Source: Anaerobacterium chartisolvens (GTDB lineage Bacteria; Bacillota; Clostridia; Acetivibrionales; DSM-27016). From it: a stretch of DNA of 39,845 nt. The translations under genes and the position numbers were made by a program. The notes below the pieces were generated by a model. It ran no database searches. It was not told the DNA's origin and worked only from the letters and a program-made list of their open reading frames with translations. The stretch covers positions 61,068 through 100,912 of the forward strand of contig NZ_QPJT01000017.1 in the NCBI RefSeq assembly GCF_003337415.1, given 5' to 3'. Of this stretch, positions 7,515 to 16,203 are shown in pieces. Positions within the stretch are counted from its first letter, which is position 1. Each line of letters opens with the position of its first letter.

Positions 7515-8408
7515 TCACAAAAGAGAACGTGCCTTTACAGACTTTTCATATCCGGTGGGCGTCATACAGGTATGTTGCTTAAATATTCTGGAAAAATAAT
7601 GTATGGAACTGAAATTCAGCATCTCAGCAATTTGAGTAAAGCTGTATTTCCCCTCGCTTATAAGGCGTTTGGCTTCGTTAACCTTTATTTTATTGAAATA
7701 TTTGATAACTCCGCCTCCCGTGGCCTTCTTAAACAGCATTTCAATATAACTTTTAGAAAAGGAGAGGTGCATACAGATTTCATCGAGCGAAATTGAGCCG
7801 TAAACATTTTCTACAAGAAATGATATAACAGTATCTACAATATGCTGCTCGTTAAGCAGCTGAATTCTCGTTGTTGTGGAGGTGGACTGTCCCTCGCGGG
7901 CGGCACTGCGGGTAAGGCTTATAAGGAGCTGCTCAAGCTGTGTCTTCAGCATCTGCTCTGCTCCGAAAACAGTATTAGGCTTCTTTATCAACTCAGTCTG
8001 CTCCATAATATCAAACGGCTCGTTGAAAACAAGCCTTCCCTCACGGAGTATTCCCGCAATCAAATTCCTCTCGTCATTATTCAGCATAAGTATTTTGCGC
8101 TCAAAAAAGAGCATAGCCTGATTAAAGCAGTCAAAGCTTACAATAAAAACACTTGCAAAGCTTCCCGTCGCATAAATGTTGTGCAGCTCCCAAGGCCGGT
8201 GGAATATGGCCTGACCCTGCTGTAGAATGTGATGCTTGCCATCGGCCACGGCCTCAACCTCTCCGAAGTCCACATACACAATCTCCCAGAAATCATGCTC
8301 CTCGAATATTCCTTTAAAATCCTTTACATACTCAAAATAGTGCAAGGATATTATTTTATTAATTTCAAGCACACTGTTGAGAGGGGTTTTTACGTAGGCC
8401 CTTTCCAC
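7515..8408 (-). CDS. AraC-family transcriptional regulator
   Basis: A 297-residue DNA-binding protein. The N-terminal half is a cupin-like ligand-binding domain (HDFWEIVYVDFGEVEAVADG, then HRPWELHNI). The C-terminal ~100 residues hold two helix-turn-helix units: SLDEICMHLSFSKSYIEMLF, then FTQIAEMLNFSSIHYFSRIF with the family's P-x-x-Y ending (TPTGYEKS). The GTG start at 8408 is supported by AGGAGG 8 bases upstream. Transcribed ahead of and toward the sugar ABC operon, it is probably that operon's regulator. Confidence 0.9.
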   Translation of the reverse strand: MERAYVKTPLNSVLEINKIISLHYFEYVKDFKGIFEEHDFWEIVYVDFGEVEAVADGKHHILQQGQAIFHRPWELHNIYATGSFASVFIVSFDCFNQAMLFFERKILMLNNDERNLIAGILREGRLVFNEPFDIMEQTELIKKPNTVFGAEQMLKTQLEQLLISLTRSAAREGQSTSTTTRIQLLNEQHIVDTVISFLVENVYGSISLDEICMHLSFSKSYIEMLFKKATGGGVIKYFNKIKVNEAKRLISEGKYSFTQIAEMLNFSSIHYFSRIFKQHTCMTPTGYEKSVKARSLL

Positions 8409-8493
8409 TGTTATGTCCTCCTGCCGAAAGCTTATATACTATTTTATCACATTTTTTATTTTGGTGCAGGGGACATGCACAAATGATAAGCGC

Positions 8494-8547
8494 AAAAAAC
8501 CGGGCAACACCGCTATGCTATGTGACACGCGGTACTGCCCGGCTTTT
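8494..8547. terminator. Bidirectional intrinsic terminator after ureC
   Basis: AACCGGGCA (8498-8506) pairs with TGCCCGG (8536-8542), and an inner CACCGC/GCGGT pairing strengthens the stem. It is flanked by A6 on the left and TTTTT on the right, so it works in both directions. On the - strand it ends the urease transcript about 50 bases after the ureC stop. Its GCCGGGCAGTA arm also occurs in the terminator at 2941-2986. Confidence 0.85.
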
Positions 8548-8579
8548 TATATAAAATGAATGATACTGGATTTTTTTAA

Positions 8580-8590
8580 GGAGTGTCCCC
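8580..8590 (+). repeat. GGAGTGTCCCC motif, third copy
   Basis: Identical to 225-235 and 2803-2813, in the same orientation. It lies 8 bases beyond the ureC stop codon (TAA at 8600-8598 on the - strand). Confidence 0.8.
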
Positions 8591-8597
8591 ATTCTTA

Positions 8598-10313
8598 TTA
8601 AAACAAAAAGTACCTCTGCGCAAGGGACAGCTCCCTTGCCGGCTCGCAGTCTATCAGCCTGCCGTCGGCCCTGACCTCATAGGTCTTAGTGTTTATCTCT
8701 ATCTGAGGCATGGCACTGTTGTGTATCATGTCCTTCTTTCCTATGCTCCTGCACCCCTGCACCGGAAGAAGCATCTTCCGAAGAGAAAGCCTCTGCGCTA
8801 TCCCCCTGTTCAACGCCTCCTGCGACACAAAGGTTATGCTTGTGGCGTGTCTGGCCCTGCCATACGCCCCGAACATGTTTTTGTAGACTACAGGCTGCGG
8901 TGTGGGTATGGACGCGTTGGCATCCCCCATTTTTGCCGCTGCTATGAAGCCCCCCTTTATTATTGTCTCGGGCTTTGCACCAAACATTGCGGGAGTCCAA
9001 ATTACCAGATCAGCAATTTTGCCTTTTTCTATTGAGCCTACATATTTTGATATGCCGTGCGTGATTGCAGGGTTTATTGTGTATTTAGCAATATACCTTT
9101 TCACCCTGAAATTGTCGTTGTCCCCGTCCTCCTTAAGCCTTCCCATCTGCTTCTTCATTTTGTCGGCGGCCTGCCAGGTTCTTGTTATTACCTCCCCTAC
9201 CCTTCCCATGGCCTGAGAGTCCGACGTCATAATACTTATCGCTCCCATGTCATGGAGTATGTCCTCCGCCGCTATGGTCTTGGCACGTATCCTTGAATTT
9301 GCAAACGCCACGTCCTCAGGCACCTTGTTGTCCATGTGGTGGCATACCATGAGCATGTCAAGGTGCTCGTCTACGGTATTTACCGTAAACGGCATTGTGG
9401 GAGTAGTAGAGGAAGGAAGGATGTTGGGTGTTGATGTTACCCTTATTACGTCCGGGGCATGGCCTCCGCCTGCACCCTCCGAATGATAGGTGTGTATCGC
9501 CCTTCCGTTTATCGCTTTTATTGTATCCTCCACAAACCCCGCCTCGTTTATTGTGTCTGTGTGTATGGCAACCTGAAGGTCATATGCCTCAGCTATGCTA
9601 AGGCAGCTGTCTATGGCGGCGGGTGTGGTTCCCCAGTCCTCATGCAGCTTGAAGCCTATTACCCCCGCCTCCGCCTGCTCTGTAAGAGGCTTTGGAAAGG
9701 ATGAGTTCCCCTTCCCCAGAAAGCCTATGTTCATCGGGAATTCCTCCGCCGACTCAAGCATTCTGTGTATGTTCCACGCACCCGGCGTGCAGGTTGTGGC
9801 AAAGCTTCCCTCGGCAGGCCCCGTTCCGCCTCCTACCATTGAGGTTATGCCGCTGTACAGCGCCGTCTCGATTTGCTGTGGGCTTATGAAATGGACATGT
9901 GTGTCCACTCCTCCTGCGGTGACTATCATGCCCTCCCCCGCAATGACCTCCGTTGAGGCACCTATTACAAGCTCAGCGTCCACACCGTCCATTATATACG
10001 GGTTTCCCGCCTTTCCTATTCCCGCTATCCTGCCATCCTTTATGCCTATGTCGGCCTTTACAATTCCCCAGTGATCTATTATAACTGCATTGGTAATCAA
10101 AAGATCAAGCGCACCCTCTCCTCCCGTTGCCGAGGGGCACTGTCCCATTCCATCCCTTATCGACTTGCCGCCGCCAAACTTGCATTCCTCTCCGTAAACG
10201 GTATAGTCCTTTTCTATTTCTATTATAAGGTCGGTATCGGCAAGCCTTACCCTGTCGCCTGCCGTCGGCCCGAACATTCCCGCGTATTCCCCTCCCGGTA
10301 TCTTAAGACTCAT
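8598..10313 (-). CDS. ureC: Urease subunit alpha
   Basis: The catalytic subunit of nickel urease (urea + water to ammonia and carbamate), 571 residues, full length, ending in the usual AQRYFLF. All metal-site residues are present with a constant shift of +5 from the Klebsiella numbering: His139 and His141 (THVHF), carbamylated Lys222 and His224 (GFKLHEDWG), His251, His277 and Asp365. The catalytic flap residues Cys324 and His325 lie in MVCHHMD. The start overlaps the ureB stop by 4 bases. It is the last gene of the operon. The maturation genes that usually follow (ureE, F, G, D) are missing from the window, yet Ni insertion needs them. Confidence 0.97.
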   Translation of the reverse strand: MSLKIPGGEYAGMFGPTAGDRVRLADTDLIIEIEKDYTVYGEECKFGGGKSIRDGMGQCPSATGGEGALDLLITNAVIIDHWGIVKADIGIKDGRIAGIGKAGNPYIMDGVDAELVIGASTEVIAGEGMIVTAGGVDTHVHFISPQQIETALYSGITSMVGGGTGPAEGSFATTCTPGAWNIHRMLESAEEFPMNIGFLGKGNSSFPKPLTEQAEAGVIGFKLHEDWGTTPAAIDSCLSIAEAYDLQVAIHTDTINEAGFVEDTIKAINGRAIHTYHSEGAGGGHAPDVIRVTSTPNILPSSTTPTMPFTVNTVDEHLDMLMVCHHMDNKVPEDVAFANSRIRAKTIAAEDILHDMGAISIMTSDSQAMGRVGEVITRTWQAADKMKKQMGRLKEDGDNDNFRVKRYIAKYTINPAITHGISKYVGSIEKGKIADLVIWTPAMFGAKPETIIKGGFIAAAKMGDANASIPTPQPVVYKNMFGAYGRARHATSITFVSQEALNRGIAQRLSLRKMLLPVQGCRSIGKKDMIHNSAMPQIEINTKTYEVRADGRLIDCEPARELSLAQRYFLF

Positions 10314-10690
10314 AGCTCCTCACCTCCCTGAATAAAACCGTTTTGCACCGCTGCCTTATAGGCCCTCTTCCTGTCCTCCGCCTCTGTTACCCTTCCGCAG
10401 GTAAGCCCATTTAAGCCGTACACCGTTTTTTGACCCGCTATTTCCACCAGCATAACATCCTTTTCCTCTCCCGGCTCGAACCTGAGTCCCGTCCCGGATG
10501 CAATGTTCAGCCTCATTCCAAACGCCTTCTCCCTGTCAAACACAAGCTCTTTGTTGGCCTCAAAGAAGTGGAAGTGCGAGCCTATCTGTATAGGCCTGTC
10601 GGATTTGTTTACAACCGTCAGAACATCTGTCCGTCTGCCGATATTGCACTCTATTTCACTGTTTCTTATAATAAGCTCCCCCGGTATCAT
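10310..10690 (-). CDS. ureB: Urease subunit beta
   Basis: 126 residues, a typical free-standing beta subunit (not fused to gamma as in Helicobacter). It begins MIPGELI and carries the family segment [13 protein letters not shown] near residues 35-47, then [16 protein letters not shown]. It overlaps ureA by 4 bases (ATGA) and ureC by 4 bases, so the three subunits are translationally coupled for a fixed ratio. The last ~20 residues ([11 protein letters not shown]) form the usual C-terminal helix. Confidence 0.96.
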   Translation of the reverse strand: MIPGELIIRNSEIECNIGRRTDVLTVVNKSDRPIQIGSHFHFFEANKELVFDREKAFGMRLNIASGTGLRFEPGEEKDVMLVEIAGQKTVYGLNGLTCGRVTEAEDRKRAYKAAVQNGFIQGGEEL

Positions 10691-11007
10691 TCCTGCTCCC
10701 CCTTCCTTTTAATAGGGTTGTGAACCGTCACAAGCTTCGTGCCGTCAGGAAAGGTCGCCTCAACCTGTATTTCATGTATCATGCTGCCGATTCCCTCCAT
10801 AACGTCGTCTGTTGAAAGTATGCTTGTTCCGTATTCCATGAGCTCGGCCACGCCCTTGCCGTCTCTCGCCCCTTCCATTATCTCAGCGCTTATAAGCGCC
10901 ACGGCCTCAGGGTAGTTGAGCTTTAAGCCCCTCTCCCTTCTTTTTTTAGCCAGCTCCCCCGCAAAGTGAAGCATAAGCTTCTCAGTCTCCCTCGGAGTCA
11001 GGTGCAT
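10687..11007 (-). CDS. ureA: Urease subunit gamma
   Basis: 106 residues, close to the usual 100. It begins [20 protein letters not shown] and carries [20 protein letters not shown]. The frame is open to 11115, but the start is set at 11007, where AAAGGAGATG lies about 8 bases upstream and all homologues begin. It is the first structural gene of urease, separated from urtE by 244 bases that hold a long inverted repeat. Confidence 0.95.
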   Translation of the reverse strand: MHLTPRETEKLMLHFAGELAKKRRERGLKLNYPEAVALISAEIMEGARDGKGVAELMEYGTSILSTDDVMEGIGSMIHEIQVEATFPDGTKLVTVHNPIKRKGEQE

Positions 11008-11048
11008 AAAATCATCTCCTTTTCTAAAATGTATATGTATATAAGTAA

Positions 11049-11247
11049 CGATAAAGATTTTACATGGAGGATATAGTTTGATGGAAGAAATTTTTTTGAC
11101 CCGTAAGGAATACATCTAAGAAAAGCGCCTGATGACATACCCGTGAGACATTTCCCCGCAAGGCGTCTTGAAGACTCTTAGAGTCTTACGTTGCTATTAA
11201 AATTTCTGTAATCAATTATATCCTCCATGTTTGTAAAATCTTTATCG
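11049..11247. repeat. 199-bp inverted-repeat element between urtE and ureA
   Basis: The arms 11049-11075 and 11217-11247 are complementary (CGATAAAGATTTTACA, then ATGGAGGATATA) except for a 3-base insertion in the right arm. Weaker complementarity continues about 20 bases inward (AGAAATTTT). The centre has a small hairpin AAGACTC/GAGTCTT (11170-11187) and a GCGCCT/AGGCGT pairing. No ORF and no obvious target-site duplication. It could be a miniature inverted-repeat element or a folded leader of the ureABC part of the transcript. Confidence 0.75.
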
Positions 11248-11251
11248 CATC

Positions 11252-11944
11252 CTAAATAGCTATCTTTTGCTGTATTTTATGAGGGTCGGCATCCTGCGTC
11301 TCTCCCTCCATTACGACAGCTCCCTTATCCATTACATAAAAATAGTCCGACACCTCCAGCACAAAATCCAGATACTGCTCCACAATAACCATTGCCATGC
11401 TCTGCCTGCTTTTAAGCTTTTTTATTACCCTGCCTATCTCCTGTATAATTGAAGGCTGTATTCCCTCTGTAGGCTCATCGAGAAGAAGAAGCCCCGGCCG
11501 CGAGGCAAGCGCGCGGGCAATGGCAAGCTGCTGCTGCTGCCCTCCGCTCAAATCCCCTCCCTTTCTCTTTAGCATGGCCTTCAAAACGGGAAACAGCTCA
11601 TATATTTCCTCGTCAATGCCTCCCCTGTTTTTATTCCTCTCAAGTCCGAGAAGCAGGTTTTCATATACCGTAAGCTGCGGAAATATGTCCCTGCCCTGAG
11701 GCACATAGCCTATTCCAAGCGATGCCCTCTTGTATGTCGGCAGCCTCCACAGCTCGGTGCTGTCAAGCGAAATACTGCCCGAGGGTGTCTTTACAAGCCC
11801 CATTATTCCCTTCAACAGAGTGGTCTTTCCAACACCATTCCTTCCAAGTATGCATACCACCTGTCCCTTGCCGCTTTTTATGCTTATATCCCTTATAACG
11901 GAGCTGTCTCCGTAGCTGGCACTCATGCTTTCTACACTCAGCAC
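11252..11944 (-). CDS. urtE: Urea ABC transporter ATP-binding protein UrtE
   Basis: About 230 residues, a LivF-type ATPase. Walker A GRNGVGKT near residue 34, signature LSGGQQQQLAIARAL, Walker B LLLLDEPTEGIQPS; the TEGIQPSIIQEI stretch is typical of UrtE. I choose the GTG at 11944, one base after the urtD stop, because GGGGAGG lies 7 bases upstream; an ATG at 11965 within urtD has no such site. It drives urea import together with UrtD at the cytoplasmic face of UrtBC. Confidence 0.92.
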   Translation of the reverse strand: MLSVESMSASYGDSSVIRDISIKSGKGQVVCILGRNGVGKTTLLKGIMGLVKTPSGSISLDSTELWRLPTYKRASLGIGYVPQGRDIFPQLTVYENLLLGLERNKNRGGIDEEIYELFPVLKAMLKRKGGDLSGGQQQQLAIARALASRPGLLLLDEPTEGIQPSIIQEIGRVIKKLKSRQSMAMVIVEQYLDFVLEVSDYFYVMDKGAVVMEGETQDADPHKIQQKIAI

Positions 11945-11945
11945 C

Positions 11946-12692
11946 TCACTCACCTCCCCGTCCAAGGTATACCTCTATTACCCTGGGATTTTTCTGCACA
12001 TCCTCCATGCTTCCCTCGTCGAGCAGCGCCCCCTCGTGCAGCACTGTGACGGTGTCGGCACATTCCCTTACAAACTCCATGTCATGCTCAACCACCACAA
12101 CGGAGCATTGGCTTGATATCTCCTTAAGAAGCCTGCCCGTCTTGTCAGTTTCCTGCCGACCCATTCCCGCCACCGGCTCGTCGAGAAGCATTATCCGCGG
12201 CTGCTGCACCAAAAGCATACCTATCTCCAGCCACTGCTTTTCACCGTGGGACAGAGCTCTTGGTGTGCGATACCTTTTTTCATACAGGCCTATGGTGTTC
12301 AGCACCTCCGATATCCTTTCGACCTGCTCCTTGGTTAGCTTAGAAAAAAGGGTGGAGTATATGGATCTCTTTTTCTCGGCAGCCAGTTCCATGTTTTCAT
12401 AAATTGTTATTCCGTTGAATACAGAAGGCACCTGAAATTTTCTCCCTATCCCCAGTTCAACTATCTGGTGCTCAGACAGACGGGTCACATCACTTCCATT
12501 CTTTAAAAATATGCCTCCCGACGCAGGCCTAACTCTGCCGCATATGGCGTCCAGCAGTGTTGTCTTGCCCGCTCCGTTGGGGCCTATGAAAAAATGTATA
12601 TCCCCCGCCCTTACGGAGGTATTAAGGCTGTTGACCGCCTTAAACCCATCAAAGCTCACCGTTAAATCCTTTATTTCCAAAACCTTTTCCAT
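11946..12692 (-). CDS. urtD: Urea ABC transporter ATP-binding protein UrtD
   Basis: 248 residues, a LivG-type ATPase. Walker A GPNGAGKT near residue 38, the family segment GIGRKFQVPSVF, signature LSHGEKQWLEIGMLL (the SHGEKQWLEIGM variant is characteristic of UrtD), Walker B IMLLDEPVAGM, and the switch His in VVEHDMEFV. GGAGG precedes the ATG. It lies 15 bases after urtC and directly before urtE. Confidence 0.94.
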   Translation of the reverse strand: MEKVLEIKDLTVSFDGFKAVNSLNTSVRAGDIHFFIGPNGAGKTTLLDAICGRVRPASGGIFLKNGSDVTRLSEHQIVELGIGRKFQVPSVFNGITIYENMELAAEKKRSIYSTLFSKLTKEQVERISEVLNTIGLYEKRYRTPRALSHGEKQWLEIGMLLVQQPRIMLLDEPVAGMGRQETDKTGRLLKEISSQCSVVVVEHDMEFVRECADTVTVLHEGALLDEGSMEDVQKNPRVIEVYLGRGGE

Positions 12693-12707
12693 ATGAAGCC
12701 ACCTCCT

Positions 12708-13784
12708 TTACGCCTTTTCTGCTTTGAACAGCCTCAGGTTTCCCAATTTTGCTTTTGCGCTTCTGAAAACTCCCACAAGCCCCGACGGCATAAAAATTAC
12801 AACAGCTATAAACGCCGCGCCTATGAAGTACGACCATATATCGGGGAAGCTCTCGCTTATCCCGCTTTTTAAAGAATTAACCAGTATTGCTCCTATTATT
12901 GCGCCTATCATTGTTCCCCTTCCGCCTATGGCAACCCATATAACCATTTCCACAGAAGGCACTATTCCCATTTCAGCAGGCGATATAATTCCCACCTGAG
13001 GCACGAATACCGCTCCTGCAAGCCCTGCCAAAGCAGCGGATATGCAGTATACAAAAACCTTGTACACCGCCGGATTGTACCCCGAGAACCTGGCCCTGTT
13101 TTCTCCGTCCCTTATTGCTATCAAAACCCTACCCGTACGCCTCGCCGTTATAAACCTGCAAAACACATATGCCCCCAGCAGCAGCGCCACAGCCACATAA
13201 TATATTCCAAGCTTGGTAGAGGCGGAGGCTATGGGGAAGCCAAGTATCGTCTTAAAGTTGGTTATGCCGTTTGTTCCTCCTGTATAGGCCTGCTGACCCA
13301 CAAACAGCACCACAAATATTATGGAAAGCGCTTGGGTAAGTATGGAAAAATACACGCCTCTTATTCTGTTTTTAAAGGTCAGGTATCCTATAATAAACGC
13401 CAGCACACACGGCAGAAGCATTGACATAACCACTGCAAACGGTGCGTTCGCAAAGGGCTTCCAGAACCACGGGAGGCTGTTCTGCCCGCTCCATGACATA
13501 AAATCCGGCAGCTTCCCTCCGCTGGCCTCAAGCTTAAGGTACATTGCCATGCAGTAAGCTCCCAGCCCAAAATAAACACCGTGCCCCAGGCTGAGTATCC
13601 CTGTATAGCCCCATATCAGGTCAATTCCAAGTGCGAGGATGGCATATGCAACAAATTTCCCCAGAAGGTTTATTCTGAAGTCCGACAGCAATAGAGGCGC
13701 AAGGCACAGCAGTAAAATCACGATGGCAATGGGTATGTTTTTTTTGGTGAGCAGGCCATTATACCCGATATTTGTATTCTCCAT
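12708..13784 (-). CDS. urtC: Urea ABC transporter permease UrtC
   Basis: 358 residues, a LivM-type membrane permease with about ten hydrophobic segments. It has the family features LGIDLIWGYTGILSLGHGVYFGLGAY and IRDGENRARFSGYN, and ends with a charged cytoplasmic tail. The frame is open to 13802, overlapping urtB by 4 bases, but GGAGGG sits 6 bases before the ATG at 13784, which I take as the start. It forms the channel with UrtB. Confidence 0.93.
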   Translation of the reverse strand: MENTNIGYNGLLTKKNIPIAIVILLLCLAPLLLSDFRINLLGKFVAYAILALGIDLIWGYTGILSLGHGVYFGLGAYCMAMYLKLEASGGKLPDFMSWSGQNSLPWFWKPFANAPFAVVMSMLLPCVLAFIIGYLTFKNRIRGVYFSILTQALSIIFVVLFVGQQAYTGGTNGITNFKTILGFPIASASTKLGIYYVAVALLLGAYVFCRFITARRTGRVLIAIRDGENRARFSGYNPAVYKVFVYCISAALAGLAGAVFVPQVGIISPAEMGIVPSVEMVIWVAIGGRGTMIGAIIGAILVNSLKSGISESFPDIWSYFIGAAFIAVVIFMPSGLVGVFRSAKAKLGNLRLFKAEKA

Positions 13785-13798
13785 TTCTTTCCCTCCAG

Positions 13799-14707
13799 TC
13801 ATTCATCCAATGCACGGCTGCTTATTGTGAAAAAGCCCTGCGGCTTCCACTGCAAAAACATAATTACTACTAAAAATACAATCACCTTGCCTAAGGATGC
13901 GTTTGTCAAAAACTCAAATGCTGTGTTCCCTATGCCTATAGAGCCTGCTCCCGCCACAGTTCCTATAATGCTTCCCGCCCCTCCCAGCACCACAACCATG
14001 AAGGTGTCCACTATATAGCCGGTGCCCAGCGTGGGGCCTATGGAGCCCAAGAGCGTAAGTGCGCAGCCCGCCACTCCGGCAAGGCCGGAGCCCAGTGCAA
14101 AGGTTATCGAGTCTATCATTCTGGTATTTATTCCAAGGCTCTGAGCCATGCTCCTGTTCTGCATAACGGCCCTTATTCTGCGTCCCCATGCCGTCCTGTA
14201 TAAAAACCAGTAGACACCCAGTATGCACAGTGCGGCAAGAAATATTATAAACAGCCTTTTATACGGAAGCTGAAGCCCCTCTGTCAATACAAGCCCGCCG
14301 TTTAACCATGCCGGACTTTTGACATCTACATTGGGAGCCCCGAAAATGCTCCTTGCAAGCTGCTGCAGCACAAGGCTTACCCCCCATGTCGCAAGAAGGC
14401 TGTCAAGCGGCCGCCCGTACAGCCTTTTTATAACCGAAATCTCCAGAAGATACCCCACAGCCGCGGTTATAAGGAAGGCGCCCGGTATTGCCAGAATAAA
14501 ATAAAGACCGAATACCGCACTTCCGTCAAGGGGCTTGAATACGCCCTGTATTATATATGTGGCGTATGCGCCTGTCATTATAAGCTCACCGTGCGCCATG
14601 TTTATGATCTTCATAAGCCCGAAGGTCACGGCAAGCCCCAGAGCGGCGAGCATAAGAATGGAGCTGACGCTTATTCCGTTAAATATCTGAAGCAGGTATG
14701 TTTCCAT
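13799..14707 (-). CDS. urtB: Urea ABC transporter permease UrtB
   Basis: 302 residues, a LivH-type permease. It carries LGLAVTFGLMKIINMAHGEL near residue 25, RPLDSLLATWGVSL and MVVVLGGAGSIIGT, and about eight membrane segments. The frame can also start at GTG 14719, but AAGGG just ahead favours ATG 14707. It is separated from urtA by 206 bases containing a double-hairpin repeat, unlike the tight spacing of the other urt genes. Confidence 0.92.
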   Translation of the reverse strand: METYLLQIFNGISVSSILMLAALGLAVTFGLMKIINMAHGELIMTGAYATYIIQGVFKPLDGSAVFGLYFILAIPGAFLITAAVGYLLEISVIKRLYGRPLDSLLATWGVSLVLQQLARSIFGAPNVDVKSPAWLNGGLVLTEGLQLPYKRLFIIFLAALCILGVYWFLYRTAWGRRIRAVMQNRSMAQSLGINTRMIDSITFALGSGLAGVAGCALTLLGSIGPTLGTGYIVDTFMVVVLGGAGSIIGTVAGAGSIGIGNTAFEFLTNASLGKVIVFLVVIMFLQWKPQGFFTISSRALDE

Positions 14708-14757
14708 AATTCCCTTCACTCTCCAATATCCGTTTAAGAACCTGTTTAAAATCTATT

Positions 14758-14861
14758 CCGTAGGGGCAGACCTGCGTGTCTGCCCTGAATTAGGCACAGA
14801 CACATAACATATAGAAATTCATTGCAAACACCAGGGCAGACACATAGGTCTGCCCCTACGG
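14758..14861. repeat. Nested inverted repeat (double hairpin) between urtA and urtB
   Basis: The arms 14758-14786 and 14833-14861 are complementary over 29 bases with two mismatches. Each arm is itself a hairpin, for example GGGCAGAC pairing with GTCTGCCC around a short loop. Either one long stem or two tandem stems can form. The GTAGGGGCAGACC...GTCTGCCC pattern resembles dispersed palindromic repeats known from many bacterial genomes. In the mRNA it would lie between the binding protein and the membrane genes. Confidence 0.85.
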
Positions 14862-14925
14862 TTTCTATAATGCAATGAAAATTTTGAGCATAATGATATT
14901 AACATCATACCGTGGTATATAGTCC

Positions 14926-16203
14926 TTATTCGTTGCTGAGTCCCTTTGCCCAGTCATATGTTTTGAGGTACGGATCGGGTCTTACAGCCTCGCCCGTGCT
15001 CCATATCTCCTTTATCAGCCCGTCGCTCTGAACCTCTCCTATTCTTACAGGCTTCCACAGGTGCTGGTTCTCTCCCTCTATCTTCACAAGCCCTTCGGGT
15101 GCTTTGAATTCAAGCCCCTTAGCCGCTTCCTTAACCTTTTCTATATCGGTTGAGCCTGCCTTTTTGACAGCCTCCGCCCAGAGATAGACCTGTATGTACG
15201 CAGCCTCTATGGGGTCGTCGGTTACACGGTCTGCACCGTATTTTGCCTTGTACTTCTCTACAAACTCCTTATTCTCGGGGGTATCGGTAGTCTGGTAATA
15301 GTTCCATGACACAAGATGCCCCTGAATGTTGTCCGCTCCTATACCCCGTATTTCCTCCTCTGCCACGCTCACAGACAGCGTTGTCAAATCTCCCGCTGTA
15401 ATTCCGGCGTCCTTAAGCTGCTTGAAGAAGGCCACATTGCTGTCGCCGTTAAGCGTATTGAACACAACGTCGGGCTTGGCAGATTTTATCTTGTTTACTA
15501 TTGTACTGTAGTCGGTATGCCCCAGCGGGGTGTATTCCTCCGCCACCAGCTCTCCTCCCATTGCCTCGAGCTGTGCCTTTATTATCTTGTTTGCCGTTCT
15601 TGGGAACACATAATCGGAGCCTAAAAGGAAGAACTTCTTTCCCTTATTCTGAAGAAGCCATTCTACGGCAGGTACAATCTGCTGGTTGGGAGCGGCTCCC
15701 GAATAGAAAATATTCGGTGAGGACTCCATTCCCTCATACTGAACGGGATACCACAGCAATCCGTTGTTTTCCTCAAATACGGGAAGCACCGCCTTGCGGC
15801 TTGCAGACGTCCAGCACCCGAAAACGGTTGCTACCTTGTCATTCTGCAAAAGCTTCTTTGCCTTTTCCGCAAAGGTGGGCCAATCCGAAGCTCCGTCCTC
15901 TATAACAGGCTCAATCTTTTTCCCCAGAACTCCCCCTGCTGCGTTTATTTCCTCTATAGCCATCATTTCGGCATCCTTTACCGATACCTCGCTTATTGCC
16001 ATTGTACCGCTAAGTGAATGAAGTATTCCCACCTTTATGGTGTCAGCCGAAGCGGCTCCTCCCTGAGCGGGAGTAGATGAGCTTTGCTGCTCTCCTCCTG
16101 CCGCTCCTCCTCCGCAGCCCGTCAACAGCATTGACACCGCAACAGCCGCAGATATTGTCCCTACAAATGCTTTTTTCCATTTTCTAATAATATTATTTTT
16201 CAT
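14926..16203 (-). CDS. urtA: Urea ABC transporter substrate-binding lipoprotein UrtA
   Basis: 425 residues, a type 1 periplasmic-binding fold. The lipoprotein signal peptide ends at LLTGC (Cys30), followed by a Gly/Ser/Gln linker to about residue 53. Family features are [48 protein letters not shown] and the C-terminal [14 protein letters not shown], diagnostic of urea/short-amide binding proteins rather than branched-chain amino-acid ones. AAAGGATG precedes the ATG. It captures external urea for import through UrtBCDE to the urease encoded downstream. Confidence 0.95.
   Translation of the reverse strand: MKNNIIRKWKKAFVGTISAAVAVSMLLTGCGGGAAGGEQQSSSTPAQGGAASADTIKVGILHSLSGTMAISEVSVKDAEMMAIEEINAAGGVLGKKIEPVIEDGASDWPTFAEKAKKLLQNDKVATVFGCWTSASRKAVLPVFEENNGLLWYPVQYEGMESSPNIFYSGAAPNQQIVPAVEWLLQNKGKKFFLLGSDYVFPRTANKIIKAQLEAMGGELVAEEYTPLGHTDYSTIVNKIKSAKPDVVFNTLNGDSNVAFFKQLKDAGITAGDLTTLSVSVAEEEIRGIGADNIQGHLVSWNYYQTTDTPENKEFVEKYKAKYGADRVTDDPIEAAYIQVYLWAEAVKKAGSTDIEKVKEAAKGLEFKAPEGLVKIEGENQHLWKPVRIGEVQSDGLIKEIWSTGEAVRPDPYLKTYDWAKGLSNE

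Noticed and set aside
9595-10074. 159-codon open frame on the + strand inside ureC
   Set aside because: Shadow of ureC, whose coding sequence is strongly conserved.
11049-11247. Guanidine, NiCo or glutamine riboswitch in the urtE-ureA gap
   Set aside because: Urea and nickel genes made this worth testing, but I could not match the conserved cores of these riboswitches, and the 27-base perfect outer stem is unlike them.
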